A stretch of DNA of 36,463 bases from a bacterium (GTDB lineage Bacteria; Fidelibacterota; UBA2242): NCBI GenBank assembly GCA_018824205.1, contig JAHJGX010000195.1, positions 1 through 36,463 of the forward strand. The letters run 5' to 3'. The notes beneath the pieces were generated by a model that was not told where the DNA came from, searched no databases, and worked only from the letters and a program-made list of their open reading frames with translations. Made by a program: the position numbers and the translations under genes. Shown piece after piece: positions 12,934-21,020 of the stretch. Positions within the stretch are counted from its first letter, which is position 1. Every line of letters starts with the position of its first letter.

Positions 12934-14316
12934 ATGGATATCGCTATTATTATCGTCTATTTACTGGGCATTCTGATTCTGGGACTCTGGGCTGGTAGAG
13001 GAATTAAAAATATCACACACTTCTCTGTTGCCGGTCGTTCTTTTGGGAAATGGATAATTTTTGCCACACTTTCCGCATCGTTTATTGGAGGCGGTTTTTC
13101 AATTGGCAATGCTGAAAAAGTATTCATTTTCGGTATTGTAAATATATTCGCCCTTTGGGGATTCAGTCTTAAAGAAATCCTGGTATCCTATTTTATTGCA
13201 CCCCGAATGGGTAATTACCCCAATGCAATTTCCGTTGGTGATATCATGGAATTTCATTATGGAAAACTGGCTAAAATCGTTACCGGTGTAATGTCGGTTC
13301 TGGTTTGTGGCGGAATTCTAGGGGCACAGGTTGGTGCGATCGGATATATTTTCAATTTATTTCTCGGCATCCCTCATCTTTATGGGATTTTAATTGGCTG
13401 TGGCATTGTGATCCTTTACTCGACGATAGGTGGCATGCGCGCTGTTGTTTTTACCGATATTGTTCAATTTATTGTCCTGGTAGTCGGTATACCATTAACC
13501 TTGATAATTGGCATCCATTACGCCGGTGGTTGGGGTGCAGTCCAATCGGCTGTTCCGGCTGGTCACCTTACATTTCTTGGTACTCAGAAAACACTTCTTC
13601 AATTTATCGTATTGTTTTTATCGTTTTTGCTGGGTGAAACCCTGGTTCCGCCATACGTACAGAGGCTGTTTCTTTCAGAAAAGCCGTCTCATACAGCAAA
13701 AGCGACACTATGGAGTGGTTTGTTTTCGATTCCATTCTTTGCTATAACCGGATTTATCGGTCTGGTTGCATTGGCTATTAAACCTGATCTTGATCCAAAT
13801 CTCTCAATGCCGTTTCTAATTAATACAGTCTTACCAGTCGGTATAAAGGGCTTTGTAATCGCCAGCATAATATCTATTGTCATGTCTTCCGCTGATTCAT
13901 TTTTGAATGCAGCTTCAGTAGCATTTACCCATGATATCCTTATACCTATAAAAAAAGGCATCATGACTGAAAAGCAGGCACTGATCTCAGTGAGATTAAT
14001 TACCATCTTTGTTGGCATTCTGGCAGTGGTGTTTGCCATTAAGATCAAAAGTATTCTGGACATTCTGCTGTATTCCTATAATTTCTGGTCACCCATAATT
14101 CTGGTCCCTTTAGTGACAGCCATTCTCGGAATGAAAACAAATCGGAAGCAATTTATAATCGGTGGATTATCGGGAATTTCATCCGTATTCATCTGGAACA
14201 TTCTGCTGCAAAATCCTGCGGGAATCGATGGGCTGATCATTGGTATAGCCAGTAACTTTATTGCCTTTATGACTGTTTACCAACTCGACAAAAAAAACAG
14301 AGTTGTGATTCAATAA
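12934..14316 (+). CDS. Sodium:solute symporter (SSS family)
   Basis: This 460-aa integral membrane protein has about 12-13 hydrophobic segments spread over its whole length. SSS-family marks include the N-terminal GRSFGKWIIFATLSASFIGGG, YSTIGGMRAVVFTDIVQF in the middle and the sodium-site helix VMSSADSFLNAASVAFTHDI near residues 315-335. The family couples Na+ entry to uptake of sugars, amino acids, pantothenate or organic acids. The substrate cannot be told from sequence alone. The adjacent inositol monophosphatase gene (19 bp downstream) makes a polyol or myo-inositol substrate worth considering, but that is inference. AAGGA is 9 nt before the ATG. Confidence 0.93.
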   Translation: MDIAIIIVYLLGILILGLWAGRGIKNITHFSVAGRSFGKWIIFATLSASFIGGGFSIGNAEKVFIFGIVNIFALWGFSLKEILVSYFIAPRMGNYPNAISVGDIMEFHYGKLAKIVTGVMSVLVCGGILGAQVGAIGYIFNLFLGIPHLYGILIGCGIVILYSTIGGMRAVVFTDIVQFIVLVVGIPLTLIIGIHYAGGWGAVQSAVPAGHLTFLGTQKTLLQFIVLFLSFLLGETLVPPYVQRLFLSEKPSHTAKATLWSGLFSIPFFAITGFIGLVALAIKPDLDPNLSMPFLINTVLPVGIKGFVIASIISIVMSSADSFLNAASVAFTHDILIPIKKGIMTEKQALISVRLITIFVGILAVVFAIKIKSILDILLYSYNFWSPIILVPLVTAILGMKTNRKQFIIGGLSGISSVFIWNILLQNPAGIDGLIIGIASNFIAFMTVYQLDKKNRVVIQ

Positions 14317-14335
14317 ATTCAAAAAGGATATTGTT

Positions 14336-15154
14336 ATGATGTTTTCTGACAATTTACTGACAACCATCTTTCAAACTGCCTTGATCGCCGCTCAAAGCGC
14401 CGGGCAGTTCATCATGGAAAATGTTGGTAAGGCGATAGAAATCAATTATAAAGGACGAGCAAATGCTGTGACTGAGATAGATCGTCGTTCCGAAGAAATC
14501 ATAGTCTCCCAGATTCACGACGCCTTTCCGAATCACCGGATTATCGCTGAGGAATGCGGTGAAGTACAGACCAATTCAGAGTTTCGCTGGATAATCGATC
14601 CACTGGATGGCACCACCAATTTTATCCATGGCTATCCCTGTTTTTCTGTTTCTATCGCAGTTGAATACCAGAATGAAATTATCATCGGAGTAGTGTACAA
14701 CCCGGTGCTGGATGAACTATTCACAGCCATTCAAAACCGAGGTGCATTCCTGAATAGGAAGCCTATTCATGTATCGAAGATTTCTACCCTTGCTGATTCT
14801 TTAACCGCCACTGGATTCCCCTATGAAACCGATACTATATTTGAATCAAATATGGAGATATTTCGTGCTGTCTATAGAAAATGTCAGGGTGTTCGGAGGG
14901 CCGGGTCAGCCGCATTGGATGTGTGTTATGTTGCGGCCGGTCGGTTTGATGGATTTTGGGAATTCGGACTGAATCCCTGGGATATATCTGCCGGCGCCCT
15001 GATTGTTCAGGAAGCCGGAGGAATCGTTGGAGATTTTAACGGAGTAAAATTCAAACCTGATAATGTGTCACAAATTATCGCGACGAATGGAAAAATACAT
15101 GCAGAGTTATTGAAAATAATAAACCAAACACTCTCTGTATTTAATGGTGAGTGA
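14336..15154 (+). CDS. suhB: Inositol monophosphatase family protein (SuhB-like)
   Basis: This 272-aa metal-dependent phosphatase hydrolyses myo-inositol phosphates; in many bacteria the SuhB member also binds the antitermination machinery. Visible motifs are the metal-binding IIAEECG (Glu), IDPLDGTTNF with its DxxDGT core, and the C-terminal NPWDISAGALIVQEAGG with its WD metal ligand. The start at 14336 is preceded by AAGGA 7 nt upstream; a second in-frame ATG follows at once. It overlaps no gene but is 19 bp after the symporter gene, suggesting co-transcription. Whether it is a true inositol phosphatase or acts on a related phosphate (such as fructose bisphosphate) cannot be settled here. 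Confidence 0.93.
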   Translation: MMFSDNLLTTIFQTALIAAQSAGQFIMENVGKAIEINYKGRANAVTEIDRRSEEIIVSQIHDAFPNHRIIAEECGEVQTNSEFRWIIDPLDGTTNFIHGYPCFSVSIAVEYQNEIIIGVVYNPVLDELFTAIQNRGAFLNRKPIHVSKISTLADSLTATGFPYETDTIFESNMEIFRAVYRKCQGVRRAGSAALDVCYVAAGRFDGFWEFGLNPWDISAGALIVQEAGGIVGDFNGVKFKPDNVSQIIATNGKIHAELLKIINQTLSVFNGE

Positions 15155-15173
15155 TAGAAATAATATTTCTATC
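15153..15173. terminator. Possible terminator hairpin between convergent genes
   Basis: GATAGAAAT (15153-15161) and ATTTCTATC (15165-15173) are perfect 9-bp arms around AAT, starting inside the suhB stop codon and lying between the convergent suhB and PEGA genes. AT-rich and without a following T-run on either strand, so termination efficiency is doubtful. Confidence 0.4.
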
Positions 15174-15195
15174 TACGATTCATATAAATGATTGT

Positions 15196-16716
15196 TCAAT
15201 AATAAAAATTCAGTGACAAACCGATTCTGTTCCCGGTCAAATTGACCTTATCTAATTCTAAATCATCAGAAGTACTGAAATCTTTAAAACGATCTGTAAC
15301 TTCATCAACATCCATAATTTGCATGTCCGAATTTTTTCGACTCCATTCTAATGACAATCCAAAATAACGAATTGGTCTAATTTCAAAACCTATACCATAG
15401 GTAAATCCCCACGACTGATACATCGGTCCGCCAAGTGATTTTTCATCATCATACAAGTTCATTATTAATAGACTATAACCAAATCCGACATCGAAATATG
15501 GATAAAATAAAGGATATCGAATGGGTGCTATTCGCAAATTAAGCATAATCTGAGGACTCCAGGTTACAAGATTATATCCGCTGTTGTTACCTTTACTAAT
15601 TTCCGAAAACCAGTCATCCAGATCGGCGCGGTACAAGCCAAAGCCAAATTCAAAACCGATGTTATCCTCAACTGAACTGGAATTATATACCTCGATACCA
15701 TTAAAAGATTTAATAGTACCTAGAGTTGTGCCGCTCAATGGTTTCTCTTTAAACAGTTTGTTTTTGTCACTATGGACTTTATTTATATCAGTGATGATTG
15801 CGTTAATTTCTGCCGGCTCGCCAGTAGAAATGTACTTTAATCGGAAACCTTTCGATATCGATCGTTTCTCTTTTTTAATTTCTTGAACAATAACCTGGGG
15901 CTCTACAATTTTCGATAGGGAAATGTTCATATCCAGTTGTTGAGATTTAGTTAATGCGAAGCGTTTCTCCAATGGCTCATATCCGTTATTTTCTACTCTT
16001 AAAACGTACTCATTGGCTGGAGCGAGTTCAATTTTGATTGGTGATTCACCTTGATACTTACCGTCAATATAAATTGATGAATAGGCAGGCTCAACAGATA
16101 TATTCACCGATGATTTTACTACTTCTGCGCGAATGTCAAGACCGGCTTGACCGGAGATTTTTCGGGCAATTGAAGGCATTGCCTTTGTCAGAACTATTCC
16201 AAGACTGCCTTCAACATCTTCAATTGCAGTTGCTTCAATTTTACTGGTCTCAACATCGATCAAACGGGCACTGACAGTGAAATATTCACCCACTTTACTG
16301 ATTGATCCGGCGATGATTTTATTGACGCCAATTAATCGTCCGATTTCAATTGCACACTCATCAGTAGTGCAGTCATTCAGGTGAAACTGCATTTCATCCA
16401 GAATCCGGTTCATTTTGTCCCGTTCCATGACTTCAAAAACGCCGGCATTAAATATTTCGATCCGAAGCCTGTCCGACAAAGCTCTTGCTTCTGAATCGGA
16501 TACGCCGTTGGGATCAAGTTCAAGAACTGCGACAGCTGTCTTTGAAGCAATTGGAATTTGGGGGGCTTTTATGGAGCTTGTGTCCTTTTTTACCTGATCT
16601 GTCGATTCGGATTTATTGGAGCTATCGGGATTAACAACCTGGTATAAATCCTGTGCAGTTAAAACTCCTGAAATTAGAAAAAGAAGTATGAAAAAATACC
16701 CTATCTTGCGTGCCAT
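15196..16716 (-). CDS. CsgG-like/PEGA protein with C-terminal barrel-like region
   Basis: This 506-aa protein has a signal peptide ending near LTAQ, a Ser/Lys-rich linker, then a CsgG/FlgO-like domain (about residues 60-195). That domain has TAVAVLELDPNGVS and the paired cysteines NDCTTDECAIEIGRLIG, followed by IIAGSISKVGEYFTVSARLIDV. One PEGA domain follows (about 203-270: NISVEPAYSSIYIDGKYQGE). The remaining 220 residues are rich in alternating hydrophobic strands (FGFGLYRAD, FDVGFGYSLLIM, WGFTYGIGFEIRPIRYFGLS) and end in NRIGLSLNFYY, as outer-membrane barrels do. The CsgG part is clearly related to the protein at 9329-11482. GAGGGA precedes the ATG. Its role may be as an envelope-spanning or surface-sensing protein; this is inference. 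Confidence 0.85.
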   Translation of the reverse strand: MARKIGYFFILLFLISGVLTAQDLYQVVNPDSSNKSESTDQVKKDTSSIKAPQIPIASKTAVAVLELDPNGVSDSEARALSDRLRIEIFNAGVFEVMERDKMNRILDEMQFHLNDCTTDECAIEIGRLIGVNKIIAGSISKVGEYFTVSARLIDVETSKIEATAIEDVEGSLGIVLTKAMPSIARKISGQAGLDIRAEVVKSSVNISVEPAYSSIYIDGKYQGESPIKIELAPANEYVLRVENNGYEPLEKRFALTKSQQLDMNISLSKIVEPQVIVQEIKKEKRSISKGFRLKYISTGEPAEINAIITDINKVHSDKNKLFKEKPLSGTTLGTIKSFNGIEVYNSSSVEDNIGFEFGFGLYRADLDDWFSEISKGNNSGYNLVTWSPQIMLNLRIAPIRYPLFYPYFDVGFGYSLLIMNLYDDEKSLGGPMYQSWGFTYGIGFEIRPIRYFGLSLEWSRKNSDMQIMDVDEVTDRFKDFSTSDDLELDKVNLTGNRIGLSLNFYY

Positions 16717-16990
16717 CGTTTGTCCCTCAATTTATAAATCATTTGACTAGATTAATTTAAGGCTTTTCAGTTGTCATTACATAATTTCTGTTGAAAATAA
16801 CGTGATAATCATCACTTATAATATCATATTGTGTAGAAAACCATGACAAGAAATTAGTACGCCGGACATTAATATCCAACAATTTAGATGAAATCCTCAG
16901 ATGTAACTTGTAACGAAAGGTTAAATTTGATAGATTTCACTCCATGGTAACATCAATCAAATTAAGTATAAACGATTTTTAGAAATACCC

Positions 16991-18403
16991 ATGGCAGGCG
17001 AAGTACAAATACTGGAATTATTAGCATCTAACTTTAACCTGATCAGGGTTTACGAAACTTTAGATGAAAAATGTCAGGTGCTGCTGGATACGTTAAGGAA
17101 AAGTGGCTGGGAACGTGTAACACTGTCCTTTTTAAATAACAAATATGAGACCAAGAAGACCCTTTATTCAGGGTATACTAATGATTTAATTCAGATAGCC
17201 GAAGAGAAAAAATTAAATCCTTTAAAACGGAAGGAACTTCTAAGCTCACTTGTAGAACGATACCGGCTTGCAACTTTTTACTATATGCCCTGGAAAGATG
17301 TACGTGCCAGAACAATTGTTTCCAGCGGTCGGACGACCGAGATACCTATTTACGCGAAAGATCAGTGGCATCCCATGGATTTGCTTTATGCGCCACTCTA
17401 TTACAAAGCCCGCCCGGTAGCCGTGCTGACACTGGATGGTCCCAAAGATAAAACAACACCTGATAAAGTGAGAATGCGGATTCCCCAGATCATTCACAGC
17501 ACATTGATCCAGGTCATCAGCGAATACATATCACAGGAATATTTTTCCTACTCCCAGGAGCTGAAAGAAGCCATTATGGCTAAAGGTACTATTGGTATAA
17601 TTGAGATAAGTCATGATGGAAAGATTAAAAATATTAATCTGGCCGGCGAGCATATGCTGAAATTGAGGCAACGGAACATTGAAACCCTCTTCTTTTTGAA
17701 GTATTTCGATGACCGGTTTACCAAAAAAATAGCGCCGGTGTTTCGGAATGTTGCCGAGACATTAGTACCCGAAAAAATTGAATCCACATTCCTGTATGCC
17801 GATGGTACGAGTAAAGAACTGGTACTGGAATTTTTTCCTCAGCATGTTCTCTATGAGTATTCCGGTATGATTTGTACAATATCCTATCCGGAAAGTGAGG
17901 ATTTATACCGTATCTATTCCAACGTCGTGAATCGGTTAAAAGAGATGAGCGATACAATGACGGGTGATTTTTCTGAAATCCAGCGAAAAGTTGTCTTTCT
18001 GCTTTGCCGCCAATTCCATTTCCGGTTTCCCCGCATCTATAAAGTATCCGATGATAAATTAACCCTTGAATGTATTTTATCTTTTAATGAAGAAACGCAG
18101 GATTTGGCTTTTTTTGATCATGACTATAACCGGAACAGTCTCGGAGCAACGGCGATTATTGATGATGAAATTGTTTTTGCGACGAAACTGGATCGCCAGA
18201 TACGGGATATCCGGCGAATCTGGCTTAAGCTGGATACACCCGGAGCGATCGCGATTCCCCTGCATATAAATGAAACTGTCAAATCCGTGCTGGTCTGTGA
18301 TTTTCTTGAGCCGGTTTTTGAATTAGATATGTCGAAGGAAATCATCTTCAAGTATTTTGCAATTGTTCTAAGTATGACTCTAAAACCCTATTTTAAAAAT
18401 TAA
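16991..18403 (+). CDS. GAF-PAS-GAF-like sensor protein without an output domain
   Basis: This 470-aa soluble protein has no signal peptide or membrane helices. The N-terminal third looks like a GAF domain (about 15-180: YETLDEKCQVLLDTLRKSGWERVTLSF and PLYYKARPVAVLTLDGP). A PAS-like stretch follows (about 195-305: AKGTIGIIEISHDGKIKNINLAGEHML, then TFLYADGTSKELVLEFFP). The last third again resembles GAF (about 320-465: FHFRFPRIYKVSDDKLTLE and AIAIPLHINETVKSVLVCDF). No HATPase, HisKA, GGDEF, HTH or receiver domain follows. Such proteins usually sense a small molecule or redox state and work through a partner. No SD is evident before the ATG. The only gene close behind is the lipoprotein at 18461. 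Assignment rests on fold-like patterns, not on catalytic motifs. Confidence 0.6.
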   Translation: MAGEVQILELLASNFNLIRVYETLDEKCQVLLDTLRKSGWERVTLSFLNNKYETKKTLYSGYTNDLIQIAEEKKLNPLKRKELLSSLVERYRLATFYYMPWKDVRARTIVSSGRTTEIPIYAKDQWHPMDLLYAPLYYKARPVAVLTLDGPKDKTTPDKVRMRIPQIIHSTLIQVISEYISQEYFSYSQELKEAIMAKGTIGIIEISHDGKIKNINLAGEHMLKLRQRNIETLFFLKYFDDRFTKKIAPVFRNVAETLVPEKIESTFLYADGTSKELVLEFFPQHVLYEYSGMICTISYPESEDLYRIYSNVVNRLKEMSDTMTGDFSEIQRKVVFLLCRQFHFRFPRIYKVSDDKLTLECILSFNEETQDLAFFDHDYNRNSLGATAIIDDEIVFATKLDRQIRDIRRIWLKLDTPGAIAIPLHINETVKSVLVCDFLEPVFELDMSKEIIFKYFAIVLSMTLKPYFKN

Positions 18404-18406
18404 CAA

Positions 18407-18435
18407 TTGCATGTTCATCTAAACTCTGCTATCTT
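18407..18435 (+). promoter_or_regulatory. Possible promoter before the lipoprotein gene
   Basis: TTGCAT (18407-18412), 17 bp, TATCTT (18430-18435). The -35 is identical to that of the tetR promoter, but both boxes are only partly consensus. A TTAACAATT string occurs twice around it (18400-18408, 18440-18448). It may let the lipoprotein be transcribed apart from the sensor gene. Confidence 0.3.
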
Positions 18436-18460
18436 TCTGTTAACAATTAGGATTTTAAAA

Positions 18461-19519
18461 ATGAAGCAATTATTCTCTGTTGTTAAACGAATCGCTTTAT
18501 TTATAATACTGCTAATTGCTCTCTCCTGTACTCCTGAAATATCTGTTTCAGTAATTGTACCGGAAAGCCGTTTATCCAAGGAAAAGAATCCAATACAAAT
18601 CTATTTATTGTCGCCCGAAGAATATACAAGTATCGAAAATGTTAAAACTCGCAATAACGCTTACTTCCGTACAAAACTATTATCAATAAGTGATAGTTTG
18701 AAAGTTCTTAAATCCGCATATAATTCAATCTCCAGTCAGCTATCCTCTACCTTAGAAAACTGTTCAACACTTATGCAGCGGCTTCCAATCGAGTATTGTT
18801 CTAAAGTAGATGCAGCACCGGTTCAAATTGCAAAATACGGTGACGTATGGCAGTTATCCGCAAGTATAAATAATAACGGGATTGATGATATCTGGGGACT
18901 TGTATTGTCTGCTAAATACAAAGACAATGTTATTATTAATCACAAGGAATATTCAATATTTTTACAGCCAAATCAAAGGTACCTGTTTAACGCTATTAAT
19001 TTTGATCTCAGCAACAATATACCATTACAATATTCGATGTCAACATATCCCGGCGGCCTGAATAAAATGCTTGAGGAGGCACTGACCATAGAAGTTGACT
19101 CCGTTATGTCAATGTTCAGCTCCAGCACGTCTGATTGCGTAAATAAAACGGTCAGACTAGAACAGGATTTGGAAACCATCGGTATCACAATCGATGTTTA
19201 TTCCGAGCAAGCGGCGGAATATCTGGATGACGCAATCATCAAACCGGTTAATCGGATACTCCAAGAAAACCTGCGTCGAGTCGAACATAAATCCATTACG
19301 ACTGTAAAGGACACAATTATATTTAAGGAATTAACAAGAGGCGGTTACCATCTTTTGGTCTATTCCGATATCAAAGCCGATTCAACTCAGTATGTAATTC
19401 CGGTTGACTTAACACAAGCCAACCAGGCGACGGTAAATATTGGGAAATATTCTCCAAACCTGTTTTTCTTGAATAAGGATAGATTTTTAGCGAGGATTCC
19501 GAGGTTTTTCAATCAATAA
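18461..19519 (+). CDS. Lipoprotein of unknown function, 352 aa
   Basis: The N-terminus is a clear lipoprotein signal: positively charged MKQLFSVVKR, a hydrophobic core IALFIILLIALS and Cys22 in the lipobox IALSC. I chose the ATG at 18461, which directly gives this signal; upstream in-frame codons would only add a hydrophilic extension. AGGA lies 8 nt before. The mature part has a helical, coiled-coil-prone segment near residues 60-95 (SDSLKVLKSAYNSISSQLS) and another around 230-280, then a beta-rich end (IIFKELTRGGYHLLVYSDI, which resembles a PEGA/carboxypeptidase-regulatory-like strand pattern). I do not recognise a family. It sits 57 bp after the sensor gene and overlaps the convergent nuclease gene by 7 bp. 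Confidence 0.8.
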   Translation: MKQLFSVVKRIALFIILLIALSCTPEISVSVIVPESRLSKEKNPIQIYLLSPEEYTSIENVKTRNNAYFRTKLLSISDSLKVLKSAYNSISSQLSSTLENCSTLMQRLPIEYCSKVDAAPVQIAKYGDVWQLSASINNNGIDDIWGLVLSAKYKDNVIINHKEYSIFLQPNQRYLFNAINFDLSNNIPLQYSMSTYPGGLNKMLEEALTIEVDSVMSMFSSSTSDCVNKTVRLEQDLETIGITIDVYSEQAAEYLDDAIIKPVNRILQENLRRVEHKSITTVKDTIIFKELTRGGYHLLVYSDIKADSTQYVIPVDLTQANQATVNIGKYSPNLFFLNKDRFLARIPRFFNQ

Positions 19520-20994
19520 ACCGTATTGGAGAATCTAAGCTTCAACCCTACCGGCCTGTGATCGGAAATTGTCAGGGCATATCCATTCCAACCACTGCTA
19601 AAATATTGATCAATCAGAAGGGTTTGGACGGTTGTATTGCTTCCAGTAAACTCGTCAAATAATTCATTGCTGATAATAATATGATCGAGGTGGCTTGGCC
19701 ATGCCGGATAAGACCACTGAGTACTGCTTCCGTTTGCGATATTTATATCAGTTATAATGAAATCAGTTGACTGGTTAATGAATGGTTGAAACACATTATT
19801 ATTTTGATAATCAGTGATCTCATCATTAAAGTCACCAACGATAATAACCCGGTCATTTGCGAAGTGATCCTGGATATAGCTGACCAGTAATTCACTGGCC
19901 CGGAAACGACGATATTCCTCATCATCGTCATCATTTCTGTTAATCACTCCATCACCACAACATTTGAAGTGGTTGTTAATGATTATGACAGGGATGTTTT
20001 GCCAGCGACAATGTAGTACTAATGGCCTTCTGGGGAATGCAGAGTATTCGCGTGAGTAAATCTCATAAATAGAATCAACGGTCACATATTTTGTATTATA
20101 AAGATACGCCAGGTCCAGATCGGCATAGGCCGAATTTGCTCTGAATCCCTGATAATTATCTAAAGAATCAATTAGAGTATTGAAATCGCTATTGGATTCA
20201 ATTTCCTGAAGTGCAATGATATCAACATGCAACGCATTGATTGCCTGGGCGAGACTAATGATTGTGTCGCCATTTTTTCGGGGAAAATTCTGAACATTCC
20301 AGGTCAGAATTTCGAGAGTTTGATCACTGCCAAAGTATAAATTATCAAGACTTAAGGAACCAAGTTTTAATGCTATACCTGCACTATACTGGGAAGAACT
20401 TTTTCCGGATACCGCCGAAATTCTATACGAGATTGAATCACTGGATGCGGCTTTATCAATATATTCGGTCAGATTAGCAGTAATTGCTTTATAAGATAAA
20501 ATCCAGTCTTTGCTTCCTGTTTTTTTATCGAGCACAAAAGACTCTTCCCCAATGCTGTTATCAGTCCATGTCAGCAAAATATTTTCCGAGTCGATCTGTT
20601 TTCCTGAAAAGTTTGACGGCATGGTTTCAGAACCAAAATAGGCCATGATGTCAGAATAATCGGACGTATCATTTAAAGTAAAGGCACGTAATCGATAAGA
20701 AATGATAATATTTAAGACAATCTCCAATGAATCTGTATAATTGGTCACACCGGAAGGTAATTCGCGATAGTTATCATCCCATTCTTCCTCACCGATTTTT
20801 CTGGAAAGTATCAACCCTTCAATCTCCTGATTTTCCGGATTTTCCCATGTTATTTCCAATTCCGCATTTGACTGGGCAGAAACTGATTGTGGCGTCGGTA
20901 TTAAAGATTCTGTTTTTATAGTATCATTATCTGGACAATAACTAAGTAAGACAACACTAATAAATGTAAAGAATAGTAAATATTTTTTGAACAT
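19513..20994 (-). CDS. FN3-fused EEP-family nuclease lipoprotein
   Basis: This 493-aa protein has a lipoprotein signal with Cys20 (VVLLSYC). Two FN3 domains follow (about 32-118 and 124-207). The rest is an endonuclease/exonuclease/phosphatase (EEP) domain (about 225-490) with its catalytic set in place: TWNVQNFP (Asn233), ALQEIE (Glu264), NNHFKCC (His342), VGDFND (Asp388, Asn390), SHLDHIII (Asp437) and ISDHRPV (Asp478, His479). EEP enzymes cleave phosphodiester or phosphomonoester bonds of DNA, RNA or small phosphates with Mg2+. The short length and HFKCCG / DHRPV patterns fit secreted nucleases. It is the last gene of the long minus-strand cluster, 26 bp after the 5'-nucleotidase gene. No strong SD; translation may be coupled. 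It is likely surface-anchored. Confidence 0.9.
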   Translation of the reverse strand: MFKKYLLFFTFISVVLLSYCPDNDTIKTESLIPTPQSVSAQSNAELEITWENPENQEIEGLILSRKIGEEEWDDNYRELPSGVTNYTDSLEIVLNIIISYRLRAFTLNDTSDYSDIMAYFGSETMPSNFSGKQIDSENILLTWTDNSIGEESFVLDKKTGSKDWILSYKAITANLTEYIDKAASSDSISYRISAVSGKSSSQYSAGIALKLGSLSLDNLYFGSDQTLEILTWNVQNFPRKNGDTIISLAQAINALHVDIIALQEIESNSDFNTLIDSLDNYQGFRANSAYADLDLAYLYNTKYVTVDSIYEIYSREYSAFPRRPLVLHCRWQNIPVIIINNHFKCCGDGVINRNDDDDEEYRRFRASELLVSYIQDHFANDRVIIVGDFNDEITDYQNNNVFQPFINQSTDFIITDINIANGSSTQWSYPAWPSHLDHIIISNELFDEFTGSNTTVQTLLIDQYFSSGWNGYALTISDHRPVGLKLRFSNTVY

Positions 20995-21020
20995 AACGAT
21001 CTGAAATACTTTACGTGAGG

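Noticed and set aside
19752-19934. Small minus-strand frame within the nuclease gene.
   Set aside because: It is an alternative-frame shadow of the EEP domain with no SD.
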